Positions 24,387 through 33,803 of a DNA stretch of 64,000 nt are shown here, piece after piece. The DNA is from UBA1366 sp047602575 (lineage in GTDB: Bacteria > Bacillota > Clostridia > Oscillospirales > Ruminococcaceae). Position numbers and translations under genes: made by a program. The number at the start of each line of letters is the position of its first letter. The first letter of the stretch is position 1. Where the stretch lies: NCBI GenBank assembly GCA_047602575.1, contig JASGGY010000001.1, positions 124,001-188,000 on the forward strand. Direction: 5' to 3'. The notes beneath the pieces were generated by a model. The model searched no databases and had not been told where the DNA came from. It saw nothing but the letters and a program-made list of their open reading frames with translations.

Positions 24387-27031
24387 TTAGTCCTTGTATT
24401 CTTCCATGAGGTAAGCCTCGAAAATATCGCCCTCATGCAGATCGCTGAATTTTTCCAGCGTGATGCCGCACTCATAGCCGGCGGCAACATCCTTGACGTC
24501 GTCCTTGAAGCGCTTGAGGGAGCTGAGCTTTTCGTCGGCGACGATGATGCCGTCGCGGACAACGCGGAGTAAGTCATGTCTGCCGACCTTGCCGTCAAGC
24601 ACATAACAGCCGGCAACAATGCCCACGTTGGTGATTTTATAAACCTGACGCACTTCGATGCGGGCGGTTTCAACCTCGCGGAATTTCGGTGCGAGCATAC
24701 CCTTCATCGCAGTGGTGACTTCCTCGATTGCGTCGTAAATAATTCTGTACAAACGGATTTCCACACCGTCGCGCACGGCGTTTTCCTTTGCGATTGGATC
24801 GGGGCGCACGTTGAAGCCCACGATGATGGCGTTCGATGCGGCAGCAAGCATGACGTCGCTCTCGGAAACCGCACCCACCGCGCTGTGAATCACGCGCACG
24901 CGCACTTCCTCATTGGAAATCTTCTCAAGCGACTGCTTGACGGCTTCCGCCGAGCCCTGTACGTCCGCCTTAACGATGATGGGAAGCTCCTTCATTTCGC
25001 CCTGAGAAATCTGGCTGAACAAGTTGTCCAGCGTGACTTTCTGGTACTTGCTGAACTCCTCCTCCTTCGCTTCGTGCTTGCGCTGCTCGACCAGCTCGCG
25101 GGCAAGCTTTTCGTCGCTGACCGCGTTGAAGGTGTCGCCCGCTGCGGGAACTTCTGCAAAGCCCGTGATTTCCACCGGCGTGGAAGGTCCGGCGCTCTCG
25201 ACCGGCTTGCCCTTGTCGTCGCACATGGTACGAATGCGTCCAACGGATTTTCCTGCGATGATGACCTCGCCCTGGTGCAGCGTTCCGTTTTGAACCAGCA
25301 CCGTCGCGGTCGGCCCTTTGCCCTTGTCAAGGCGTGCCTCAATGACCGTACCCTTTGCCTGGCGGTTGGGGTTGGCTTTCAGCTCGCGTACCTCGGTGAG
25401 CAGCAGGATGTTTTCAAGCAGATCGTCGATGCCCATGCCCGTTTTCGCGGAAACCTCGACGGCAATGACGTCGCCGCCCCATTCCTCGACCACAAGCTCA
25501 TGCTCGGTCAGCTCCTGCTTCACGCGGGTGGGGTCAGCGCCTTCCTTATCCATCTTGTTGATCGCGACAATCATCGAAATGCCCGCCGCTTTGGCGTGGT
25601 TGATGGATTCCACGGTCTGGGGCATGATGCCGTCGTCAGCAGCAACCACCAGAATCGCGATGTCGGTGATGTTCGCACCGCGCGCACGCATGGAAGTAAA
25701 CGCTTCGTGACCGGGCGTGTCAAGGAATGTGATGCGCTTTCCGTTGTGGGAAACCTGATAAGCGCCGATGTGCTGCGTGATGCCGCCGGCTTCGGAGGCG
25801 GTGACGTTCGCGCTGCGGATGCGGTCTAAGATAGAGGTCTTTCCGTGATCGACGTGTCCCATGACAACCACCACGGGCGAACGGTCAACCAGATCCTCGT
25901 CCTTGTCGGCTTCGTCCTCGATCAGGCGCTCCTCGATGGTGACGATGACTTCCCTTTCAACCTTTGCGCCCAGCTCCTCGGCAACCAGTGCTGCGGTATC
26001 ATAGTCGATGATTTCGTTGATGGAAGCCATCACGCCCAGCTGCATGAGCTTCTTGATGATGACGTTCACCGTTACCTTTAAGCGCGCCGCAAGCTCCGAC
26101 ACCACGATTTCGGCGGGGATCAGAACCTTGAGCTGCTGCTTTCTCGCACGCTGAAGCTTAAGCGGCGCAGTTTCTCGGCTTCCGTTTCGCGCTTGTTGGA
26201 GAACTGCTGTTTTTTATGCTGCTGAGATTTCTGGGTAATTTTCTGCTTTTTCGAGAAATTATCCTTATTCTTGCTCTGTCGGTTGTCGGCAAGACTGTCG
26301 TAGCGTTCGTTGTATTTGTCAAGCTCCACGTAGCTGCCGCGCGTGTCGATGGTGCGGACCTTCTGCGGAACAACCGCCGGCTGTGCCGTGGCGGACGCGT
26401 TGACGGCAAGCTGCTGCTTGATGACATTTTCTTTTTTCTTAACCGGCTTGTTTTCTTTTTTCGGCAGCTGGGGCTTGGGCTGCGCAAAATAGCCGGGCTG
26501 TTGCTGCGCGGTCTTTGCCATGGGCTGAGCGGACTGCGCAGGTTGAATGGGCTTTGCCGCCTGCTGTGCGGGCTGATTCTGGCGAACGGGCTGCGCGGGG
26601 GAATTTGTGCGCGCCACCGGACGCTCCGGCTCTGCGGTATAAACGGGCTTCGCCGCGGACTGGGGTCTTGCGGGCTGCTGCGCGGGCTTTGCGGCGGGAC
26701 GCGCACTCTGCTCGAACGGCTTGCCCGCGGGCTTTGCGGCAGGCTTCGTCTGGGAAGCGGGCTGCTCCGGCTTTTTAAACGGCAGCTTCACCGGCTCGGG
26801 CTTCGGCTCTGCCTTTTTGGGGCGGTTCTGCTTTTCGGCGAAATACGCGTCAAAGCTTTCCACCTGATGCTTCTGGGAATAGAACTCCAGCGCATAGCTG
26901 ATTTCGTCGGTTGTCAGCGCGGAAACCGTTTTTTTCGCGCCCTCAAACGCCGCCGTCAGCAGCTCGAGTACCTCGTTGTTGGAAACTCCCAGATCCTTTG
27001 CCAGCTCGTTGAGTTTATATTTTGTAATCAT
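24387..27031 (-). CDS. infB: Translation initiation factor IF-2, frameshifted
   Basis: About 881 residues after correction. N-terminal IF2_N domain (MITKYKLNELAKDLGVSNN), then a Pro/Ala/Gln/Lys-rich linker (about 75-250), a second IF2_N (VSELAARLKVTVNVIIKKLM), a GTPase with GHVDHGKT and NKMD, and two beta-barrel domains. The frame breaks near 26159; adding one A (TTAAAGCTT for TTAAGCTT) gives LRRLKLQRARKQQLKV, the expected junction. Start ATG 27031 follows AAGGAGG. Confidence 0.9.
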
Positions 27032-27047
27032 AGGCGAAATATCCTCC

Positions 27048-27380
27048 TTATTCTGCGCCGTTTCCGGCATTGCCGCGCGTGGTTTCTTCGATGATTGCCT
27101 TTGCCTTTTTAAAGAAACCCGCGTCGCACACGGCGAGGGCTCCCGTTCGTTTTCCAAGCTGTTCGGACACCTCGTCCATGGTCATGCCGAGGGGGAAGAG
27201 CGGCCGGCTGTAGCGCGCGCAGTGAAAGCGCAGCTCCTTCAGCGATTTTTCGGAAAGATCACTTGCGGCGAACACGCCCCATGCTGTGCCGGTCTTGAGC
27301 GCGTCCTTGACAAGATCCGCGCCCAGCGCGAGCTTTCCGGCTCTGCGGCATACGGTCAGCAGCGACATGATTTTATTCAT
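27048..27380 (-). CDS. L7Ae/L30e-family RNA-binding protein YlxQ
   Basis: 110 residues. The L7Ae fold is seen in MSLLTVCRRAGKLALGADLV and GVFAASDLSEKSLKEL. The start at 27380 overlaps the stop of ylxR by 8 bases, so translation is likely coupled. Kink-turn RNA binding is a family property. Confidence 0.88.
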   Translation of the reverse strand: MNKIMSLLTVCRRAGKLALGADLVKDALKTGTAWGVFAASDLSEKSLKELRFHCARYSRPLFPLGMTMDEVSEQLGKRTGALAVCDAGFFKKAKAIIEETTRGNAGNGAE

Positions 27381-27642
27381 TGCCAAGCTCTCCCTCCATC
27401 CTGTCGTAGAGCGCTTCCTCGATGACGCAGGAAAACGCACGTTCAAACTTCTTTGCCTTCCGTGCTTTTTTAAAGCAGGCACGGCTTTTACAGATATATG
27501 CGCCCCGTCCGGGCAGCTTTCCGGTCAGATCCAGAGAAAGCGCGCCTTCTTTGGATCGCACCATGCGGATGAGCTCGCGTTTGGACTTCAGCGCGCCGCA
27601 CCCCAAGCACATTCTTTCCGGAATTTTTTTAACCTTTGCCAT
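27373..27642 (-). CDS. YlxR-family RNA-binding protein (RnpM-like)
   Basis: 89 residues with the YlxR signature RMCLGCGALKSKRELIRMVR and GRGAYICKSRACFKKA. B. subtilis YlxR/RnpM binds RNase P RNA (recalled knowledge). Between nusA and ylxQ, the standard location. Confidence 0.9.
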   Translation of the reverse strand: MAKVKKIPERMCLGCGALKSKRELIRMVRSKEGALSLDLTGKLPGRGAYICKSRACFKKARKAKKFERAFSCVIEEALYDRMEGELGNE

Positions 27643-27672
27643 TGCCCGCCTCCCTGATTTTGTGAAAGCCGG

Positions 27673-28725
27673 TTATTCCTGCTCCGCGGAAAACTCCGGC
27701 ACAATGTCGATTTTATAGCCCGTGAGCCGTGCGGCAAGCTTTGCGTTCTGCCCCTTGTTGCCGATGGCAAGCGAAAGCTGGTTGTTGGGAACCACCACGC
27801 GGCACGCGCGGATGTCGCCCTCTAAGATTTCCACGCTGATGACCTCAGCGGGGGAAAGCGCTTTGGCGATGAATTCCGCATCATCCTCGCTGAAGCCGAT
27901 GATGTCGATTTTCTCCCCGCGCAGCTCGCTGACGATGCTCGTGATACGCGACCGCTTCGGTCCGATGCAAGCGCCCACCGCGTCAACGTTGGAATTCTTG
28001 CTGAAAACGGCAATCTTGCTTCTCGAGCCCGCCTCGCGGGAGATTGCGCGCACCTCGACCGTGCCGTCGTAAATCTCGGGAACTTCCAGCTCAAACAGGC
28101 GCTTGACCAGATCCTTGTGCGTTCTGGAGATTTTGATGATCGGCTTCTTGTCGGGGTTGATGATGCCCACCACGAACACCTTGACGATGTCGCCGGCTTT
28201 TAATACCTCGCCGGGGATCTGTTCGGTTCTGGTGAGGTAAACCTCGCTTTTATCAATGGTAAGTATGGCGTTGAGCGTCGCCGGTTCAACCTTTTGGACG
28301 ATTGCCGAAACGCACTCCTGTGTCTTGTCCTCGAACTGCGCCAGCAAACGGTCGCGCTCGAATTCCTTGATGTCCTGCTTGATGGACTGCTTTGCCGACT
28401 GTGCGGCGACGCGTCCGAATTTCGCGGCGTTGATTTTGATTTCCGCCATACCGCCAACGCGGGCACGCTTTGAGAGGGTTTTTGCCGCGTCGATATTGAT
28501 CTGATTGTCCGGATCCTCCGGCTCGCCCTCGACGATTTCCTTGAGAATTTTCATTTCAAACTTGCCCGTTTCGGGGTTGATTTCGATGTTGATGTTCTCA
28601 CAATTGGGGTAATCCTTTTTGATTGCTTTCAGGATGCCCTGTTTGATTTTCTCGATCAGCACCGAGCCGTCGATGTCGTTTTCCTTTTCCAGTAGGCGCA
28701 GTGCCTCAAAAAACTCGTTGTTCAT
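27673..28725 (-). CDS. nusA: Transcription termination/antitermination factor NusA
   Basis: 350 residues from the ATG giving MNNEFFEALRLLEKEND. N-terminal RNA-polymerase-binding domain, S1 domain, then two KH domains (CIGPKRSRITSIVSEL and AIGNKGQNAKLAARL). No acidic C-terminal repeats, as usual in Firmicutes. Confidence 0.94.
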   Translation of the reverse strand: MNNEFFEALRLLEKENDIDGSVLIEKIKQGILKAIKKDYPNCENINIEINPETGKFEMKILKEIVEGEPEDPDNQINIDAAKTLSKRARVGGMAEIKINAAKFGRVAAQSAKQSIKQDIKEFERDRLLAQFEDKTQECVSAIVQKVEPATLNAILTIDKSEVYLTRTEQIPGEVLKAGDIVKVFVVGIINPDKKPIIKISRTHKDLVKRLFELEVPEIYDGTVEVRAISREAGSRSKIAVFSKNSNVDAVGACIGPKRSRITSIVSELRGEKIDIIGFSEDDAEFIAKALSPAEVISVEILEGDIRACRVVVPNNQLSLAIGNKGQNAKLAARLTGYKIDIVPEFSAEQE

Positions 28726-28770
28726 TTTTCCGACCAATCCTTCCTGTTCTATTGTAATCGCTTGTTGCTT

Positions 28771-29271
28771 TTATGAAAATGCTTCGTCGCTGAATAAATC
28801 CGCGTCGTCGGCAAGTCGCACATACGCGCAGTCCGCGGTTTTCACCGTGAGGGCTGTTCCGACGCAGTCGAGTGTCAGCGCGCCGTCGCTGTGCGCAACC
28901 AGCCGCGCGGTGAACTCCTTGCGCCCGTCGGTTTCACGGAATAGCTTCACGCGCACGTCGCATCCCAAGAATTTCTCAAAATGCGCCGCCTTGCGCAGCA
29001 GCCGACCAAGTCCCGGGCCGCCGACCTCCAGCACATAGCTTTGGTCGATCGGGTCAGCCGCGTCGAGAATTTCATTAAACGGCGCGGTGAACGCTTCGCA
29101 GTCCGCCATGCCGATCCCCGCGTCGCTGTCGATCATCACGCTGAGAATCCACATCGAGCCTTCTTTTTCAAATGTCACATCCCACAGTGTATAGCCGAGC
29201 TTTTTGCATAGCGGCTCGGCGAGCCGTTCGATCACGGCGGTGGTGTTTTTTGTTCCCGTGGTTTTCCCCAT
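28771..29271 (-). CDS. rimP: Ribosome maturation factor RimP
   Basis: 166 residues. N-terminal alpha/beta domain (YTLWDVTFEKEGSMWILSVM, DCEAFTAPFNEILDAADPI, YVLEVGGPGLGRLL) and a C-terminal SH3-like domain. First gene of the nusA-infB operon, preceded by a promoter and a leader hairpin. Confidence 0.93.
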   Translation of the reverse strand: MGKTTGTKNTTAVIERLAEPLCKKLGYTLWDVTFEKEGSMWILSVMIDSDAGIGMADCEAFTAPFNEILDAADPIDQSYVLEVGGPGLGRLLRKAAHFEKFLGCDVRVKLFRETDGRKEFTARLVAHSDGALTLDCVGTALTVKTADCAYVRLADDADLFSDEAFS

Positions 29272-29314
29272 AAGCGGGCGTTCTCCTTCCGTAGTGGTTT
29301 TCTTTTACAAAAGC

Positions 29315-29344
29315 GAAAGACCGGAACCAAGTTTCCAGTCTTTC
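29315..29344 (-). promoter_or_regulatory. Hairpin in the rimP leader
   Basis: On the minus strand GAAAGAC-T-GGAA...TTCC-G-GTCTTTC is followed by GCTTTTG, a terminator-like structure about 20 bases into the transcript. It could attenuate the nusA-infB operon; that is inference. Confidence 0.45.
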
Positions 29345-29362
29345 ATCATACTTATTGTACCC

Positions 29363-29391
29363 AGTATAGCACAAACGCGCGGAAAATTCAA
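29363..29391 (-). promoter_or_regulatory. Promoter of the rimP-nusA-infB operon
   Basis: Minus strand TTGAAT, 17 bases, TATACT with TG one base before the -10. Confidence 0.7.
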
Positions 29392-29466
29392 GCGCTTCCC
29401 GTATTTTTGGCACTATGCGGTAAATTCATCCTTTGTGCCCATCCTACTTTGGCGATATTGCGCAAA

Positions 29467-29817
29467 TCAAACGGGATTCCTGTCGGTTTTTACAATCCCC
29501 TCCGCGAAATCCACCGGAACGGTAAAGAGAATGCCGGTGTTCGGCTCTGAAAGATTGCCCACCGTGGCGTAGCAGACCTTGCGCACCAGCTCGATCTGGT
29601 CGTCGGAAATCAGCGAGAGGATGGTTTTGTTGCCCTCCGCCGTGCTGAACAGCGCCCGCAGCGACGCGCCGAAGAAATTGCCGTCAAGCCTTGACACCGT
29701 CGCGGCAAGCCCCTCGGAGTCGAGAATGGTTGCGCCCTTGATTCCTGCGGTGCTGAGCCCCTCTAAAAACTGCGCGAGGACCTCGGTGCGGCTGAGAATG
29801 AAAATCATCAGTTTCAT
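29467..29817 (-). CDS. P-II-like small protein
   Basis: 116 residues with a PII-like ferredoxin fold pattern (MKLMIFILSRTEVLAQFLEGL, then GIKGATILDSEG). It lacks the classical uridylylated T-loop Tyr, so a nitrogen role should not be assumed. Last gene of a run with the LCP-like and YpsA-like genes. Confidence 0.65.
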   Translation of the reverse strand: MKLMIFILSRTEVLAQFLEGLSTAGIKGATILDSEGLAATVSRLDGNFFGASLRALFSTAEGNKTILSLISDDQIELVRKVCYATVGNLSEPNTGILFTVPVDFAEGIVKTDRNPV

Positions 29818-29844
29818 TGTGCGGTCCCTTTCTTTTTTAGATGT

Positions 29845-29869
29845 TGAAGTTAGAAGTCAGAGGTTAGAA
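29845..29869. repeat. Heptamer array
   Basis: Short run of GTTAGAA / GTCAGAG units between two minus-strand genes. Confidence 0.65.
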
Positions 29870-29894
29870 TTGGGGTTACCTACCGTCTGCTTCG

Positions 29895-30893
29895 CTAGGC
29901 GGCGGGTTGGGTGCTGTCCGCCGTGGCTGCGGCGGGGTTGAGGAAGCCGCCGAGCATTTCCTTGAACACGGCGCTGACGGTGAATGTGCCGGCGGGCGAC
30001 CAGGTTCCCGTGGGGATGATGCAGTAAGCGGGGCGGACGGCGTTGTTGCGCAGATAATTGATTGACACTTTGGCAACCTTATATTCAACCGTTGTGATAT
30101 TTGAGTCGGATTGTTCATATAAAGCATTGAATACGCTGTCGATGTCGTCGTCGGTCAGACCGGCTGTCTGGAAAACGGTGTTGAGCCAATCCGCCAGAAG
30201 CGTTCCCGTGACCTTGACGTTTGCTGCCGCACCGTCGGAAAAGGTGGGGTAATTCATGATCATACGCAGCTGTGCGCCCTCAAGCGCGGTTTTTGTTCCT
30301 TTGGGATAAGCCACGGATTCCTTTGTGATGGGATCGCGATAAAACAGCTCCTCGGTGACGGTGTAAAGCACACCGCCGGTCAGCTTAACAACCTTGTCAA
30401 ACGCATCGCCGGTGACGGTCATGTATTTGTCCGTCGTGATGCCAAGCTCCGTTTCCAGCGATTTGCGCACGGAGATGATTCCCCCCGCGGCATAGAGGTT
30501 GGAGATCGTCTGTCCTTCGCAGACCGTCGCCGGAGAGAGCGGAATCACAACCAGCTTGCCCGTCGCGGGCAGAGAGCGGATCACGGCGCAGTTGCTCACC
30601 TTTCCGGAATCGATCATCAGAAAGAGCATGGTGCGGTTGTTTGCCTCGCTGATGCCGGCGGACTGGGCGGTGGGAACGGACGAGGCGTCGTCGCCGGTCG
30701 AACTGAGGCTCTGCATCAGCTTCATGCCGGCAAAGCCGAACACCACCAGACACAGCATCAGGGTCAGGAAATACACCAGCGCCACGGGGGCTTGCGAGCG
30801 CTTCTTGCGCGCGGGCTTGCCGTCCGCCGGCACGGCGGGCAGGGGGAGGGGTGCGCCCGTCGGTTTCTCGGGGGTGGGGGTGTTGGAATTCAC
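29895..30893 (-). CDS. LytR-CpsA-Psr (LCP)-like membrane protein, possibly inactive
   Basis: 332 residues from a GTG after AAAAAGGAGC. Cytoplasmic Pro-rich N-terminus, one membrane helix (about 37-60), extracellular LCP-like domain (FLMIDSGKVSNCAVIRSL, then AFDKVVKLTGGV). Active LCP ligases have an S-I-P-R-D-T-like motif after the second strand; here that place reads PLSPATV, with no Arg-Asp, so wall-polymer ligase activity is doubtful. Confidence 0.6.
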   Translation of the reverse strand: MNSNTPTPEKPTGAPLPLPAVPADGKPARKKRSQAPVALVYFLTLMLCLVVFGFAGMKLMQSLSSTGDDASSVPTAQSAGISEANNRTMLFLMIDSGKVSNCAVIRSLPATGKLVVIPLSPATVCEGQTISNLYAAGGIISVRKSLETELGITTDKYMTVTGDAFDKVVKLTGGVLYTVTEELFYRDPITKESVAYPKGTKTALEGAQLRMIMNYPTFSDGAAANVKVTGTLLADWLNTVFQTAGLTDDDIDSVFNALYEQSDSNITTVEYKVAKVSINYLRNNAVRPAYCIIPTGTWSPAGTFTVSAVFKEMLGGFLNPAAATADSTQPAA

Positions 30894-30983
30894 GCTGCAC
30901 AGCTCCTTTTTCTATCCGGTGATAAAAAAATCCGGAAAAGGTCTTGAATAATTGCGTCCGGGGGTGTAAACTGATAAATGGCG

Positions 30984-31517
30984 TCACGGGGAATCTTCCC
31001 CGACCAGCGGGGCGATCCTGTCGATGCGGATGACGTGGGTGTCAAGCTGCTTGCGTTCGGCATAGCGGATGGTCTGCCCCGTTCCGCTGCGGAAATCCGC
31101 CACGACCGCGATGAGCTTTGACGCGCGGTCAATCATGTATTCGTTGCGCAGGCGCATGGCTGCGGGGGAATAGTGTTCGCAGACATAAACCATTTCATCC
31201 GCCTGCTCGGCGATGATACCGTAGTTGAATTTGTCCTCGCCGCGGAATTTTGCGGCATAGCCGGGAAACGGCACGGCGCAGATCAGGCGCAGCGGGTAGG
31301 TTTTTTTCAGATCCAGTACAATCGACGCGGCAAGCAGGTCAATGCCCTGCGCCATGCCGGTGATGAAGTCGGTATAGCCCGACGCGGCGGTGCGTTCGGT
31401 TTCAAGGCGCAGGATGCTGAGGATTCTGCGCAGCGCGGCGGAGCTTCTGTCGCCGCAGCCGGGAAGCTTTTCGCAGCGGTGACCGGAGAACGCGCAGGTT
31501 TTTTCTCTGTCGGAAAT
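30984..31517 (-). CDS. YpsA/DUF1273-family (SLOG) protein with apparent ATT start
   Basis: 177 residues if read from ATT 31517: SDREKTCAFSGHRCEKLPG, then ASGYTDFITGMAQGIDLLA, a SLOG-type nucleotide-binding pattern. No ATG, GTG or TTG occurs in frame between the upstream TGA and Met of MAQGIDLL (31355), which would delete the conserved FSGHR. A strong GGGAGGGG lies 6 bases before the ATT. Function of the family is unclear. A promoter lies just upstream, divergent from alr. Confidence 0.75.
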   Translation of the reverse strand: MSDREKTCAFSGHRCEKLPGCGDRSSAALRRILSILRLETERTAASGYTDFITGMAQGIDLLAASIVLDLKKTYPLRLICAVPFPGYAAKFRGEDKFNYGIIAEQADEMVYVCEHYSPAAMRLRNEYMIDRASKLIAVVADFRSGTGQTIRYAERKQLDTHVIRIDRIAPLVGEDSP

Positions 31518-31575
31518 AACGCTCCCCTCCCTCGCATGATGTCAGAACCGCCGCGGCAATCAAAGCGGCACTTTC

Positions 31576-31604
31576 AGCATACCACACCCGCGGAAATTTT
31601 TCAA
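31576..31604 (-). promoter_or_regulatory. Promoter of the YpsA-like gene
   Basis: Minus strand TTGAAA, 17 bases, TATGCT, divergent from alr. Confidence 0.55.
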
Positions 31605-31679
31605 GTGTTCCGCGCATTTTTTAGAAATATATACTGCGGTCCGCATACGGTCGGGCTGTGCGGGAAGGAATGGAATCAA

Positions 31680-32876
31680 ATGGACTATCTCAAGCGGACA
31701 TGGGCGGAGATTCATCTGGATCGGCTCAAGCTGAATATGGAGGGCTTTCGTGCGGCACTCGGACGCGATGCGGCGGGCAATACGGCGCAGATCATGTGCG
31801 TGGTCAAGGCGGACTGCTACGGGCATTGCGACCGGGCGATCGCGCCGTTTTTACAGGACACGCTGGGCGTGGACTGGTTTGCGGTGTCCAATCTGGAGGA
31901 AGCCGTGCATATGCGCGACAGCGGCATCACGGGGGAAATTCTCATCTTAGGCTACACCCCGCCGGAAGCCGCGGGCGAAATTGAGCGCTATGACATCATC
32001 CAGACGGTGACGGAGCTTCCCTACGCGCGGGAGCTGGCGCGTTACATCGCACCGGGGAAGCGGGTGCGCGTTCATATTAAAATAGACACGGGCATGACGC
32101 GGATCGGGCTTCACGCGCAGGGCGTTTCCGGCGAAGCGGCGGTGAACGCCGTCTGTGACGAAGCGCAGGAAATCGTCCGCACGCCGGGCATCTGCGCGGA
32201 GGGTATTTTCACCCACCTCGCCGTCGCGGACAGCGACGCGCCCGACGACGCGGCTTATACCGAAAACCAGCGCGCGATGATTCTGGCGGTTGCCGCACAG
32301 TTGAAAAAGCGCCTTGTCCTGCTGGAGCAGGTGCATTACCTCAACTCCGCCGGTGGGCTTTATTTAAATGACAGCCAGAGTACGCTGGCGCGTCTTGGCA
32401 TTGTGCTGTACGGGCTTTGTCCGAACCCGGCGCTTGCCGTGCCGTTTCCGCTGCATCCGGTGATGGAGCTGCGTTCCCGCGTGGCGCAGGTGAAAACGGT
32501 GAAAGCTGGAACCTGTGTCAGCTACGGCAGAACGTTCACAGCTCCCCGAGACATGGAAATCGCCACCGTCTGCGCGGGCTATGCCGACGGCTATCCGCGG
32601 GCGCTGTCCAACCGCGGCGCGGTTCTCGTCGGCGGAAAGCGCGCCCCCATTGTCGGACGCGTCTGCATGGATCAGTTCATGTGCGATGTGACGGGGCTTG
32701 GCGTGAAGTCCGGCGACGTCGCCACGCTCATCGGCACGGACGGCTGCGAAACCGTCACCGCCGACGACATTGCGGCGCTCTGTGGGACAATCGGGTATGA
32801 AATCGTCTGCGGCATCTCAAAACGCGTCCCGCGGGTTATTTTCCGCGACGGGGCGGCATACAATGTTTACAAATAA
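31680..32876 (+). CDS. alr: Alanine racemase
   Basis: 398 residues from ATG 31680 with GGAAGGA upstream. Makes D-alanine for peptidoglycan. PLP Lys43 lies in VVKADCYGHC (commonly VKADAYGHG). The catalytic Tyr region AGYADGYPRAL and GRVCMDQFMCDVT are present. The frame is open upstream to 31173 but that part overlaps the divergent gene and is not coding. Confidence 0.93.
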   Translation: MDYLKRTWAEIHLDRLKLNMEGFRAALGRDAAGNTAQIMCVVKADCYGHCDRAIAPFLQDTLGVDWFAVSNLEEAVHMRDSGITGEILILGYTPPEAAGEIERYDIIQTVTELPYARELARYIAPGKRVRVHIKIDTGMTRIGLHAQGVSGEAAVNAVCDEAQEIVRTPGICAEGIFTHLAVADSDAPDDAAYTENQRAMILAVAAQLKKRLVLLEQVHYLNSAGGLYLNDSQSTLARLGIVLYGLCPNPALAVPFPLHPVMELRSRVAQVKTVKAGTCVSYGRTFTAPRDMEIATVCAGYADGYPRALSNRGAVLVGGKRAPIVGRVCMDQFMCDVTGLGVKSGDVATLIGTDGCETVTADDIAALCGTIGYEIVCGISKRVPRVIFRDGAAYNVYK

Positions 32877-32925
32877 GACACGAGAAAATTTGTGATTTTT
32901 ATGTGGAAATTTGTCGGAAAGGCTA

Positions 32926-32954
32926 TTGACAATTTTTTTTATGAATGTTAAAAT
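32926..32954 (+). promoter_or_regulatory. Promoter of the zinc-ribbon pair
   Basis: TTGACA, 17 bases, TAAAAT. Confidence 0.7.
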
Positions 32955-33054
32955 AGAATTGGTATCCGAATGCAGCAAATAACATTCGGCATCAGTCCGG
33001 TGCGGTGCCGCCAAGAAATGCACCGGATCACAGTTTAAAATCAGGAGGGCTTTT

Positions 33055-33747
33055 ATGTCAAAATTCTGTACATCCTGCGGTGCATCCTTGTCCGATGAGG
33101 CGGGCTTCTGCACCAATTGCGGCGCAAAGTCGCCGCAGACTGCGCCCGCTCAGCCGGCTTTCCAAACCGCGCCGGCAATGAATCAGAACACGCCGATATC
33201 CAACATCACCGCGGCGCTGGGAACGCCGGTTGATTTCATAAAAGCCAGGCTTAAAAATATGAACAAAAATGTCTGCGTCGGCATCTGTGCTGTGGTGGCA
33301 GGCGTGTTGGTGATCATTCTGCTGCTGAGTATACTGGGTGGCGCCTATAAAAAACCGATCCGCAACATGGTCAAGGGTATGGATCAACAGGATTTTGACA
33401 AATACCTCTCCGCTTTCGCCGACGACGAGCAGGACTCGATAAAGGACAGTGTTGACGACGAAGATGACTACATGAAAGATCAGATGGATATCTATGAGGA
33501 TATCGTCGGAAACGACGTTGATATCTCCTATGACATTCTCGACAAAACGAAGCTTGACAAGGATCAGCTCGACGATTATGAGGACAGCTACAAATCGCGT
33601 TACGATGAAAAAACAGACATCACCAAGGGCTACGATGTCTGCGTGAAAGTTACCATCAAAGGCGACGACGAGAAGCGGGTCAACTACCGCGACGTGACGG
33701 TGTTAAAAATTGACGGCAAGTGGTGCGTTTACAGCGGCGGTCTTTAA
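33055..33747 (+). CDS. Zinc-ribbon membrane protein 1
   Basis: 230 residues. N-terminal zinc ribbon (KFCTSCGASLSDEAGFCTNCG, four Cys), Ala/Pro linker, one membrane helix (about 75-98), then an extracytoplasmic domain very rich in Asp/Glu/Lys. No export signal before the ribbon, so the ribbon should be cytoplasmic. Function unknown; the design suits a sensor or stress protein. Tandem paralogue at 33804. Confidence 0.8.
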   Translation: MSKFCTSCGASLSDEAGFCTNCGAKSPQTAPAQPAFQTAPAMNQNTPISNITAALGTPVDFIKARLKNMNKNVCVGICAVVAGVLVIILLLSILGGAYKKPIRNMVKGMDQQDFDKYLSAFADDEQDSIKDSVDDEDDYMKDQMDIYEDIVGNDVDISYDILDKTKLDKDQLDDYEDSYKSRYDEKTDITKGYDVCVKVTIKGDDEKRVNYRDVTVLKIDGKWCVYSGGL

Positions 33748-33803
33748 GGCAATCAAATCGCATTCGTTTTATAAAAGATATACATAAACTAGGAGGAAAA
33801 ACT

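Noticed and set aside
31173..31679. N-terminal extension of alanine racemase.
   Set aside because: It overlaps the divergent YpsA-like gene and both promoters; the family start MDYLKRTWAEIHLDRL has its own ribosome site.
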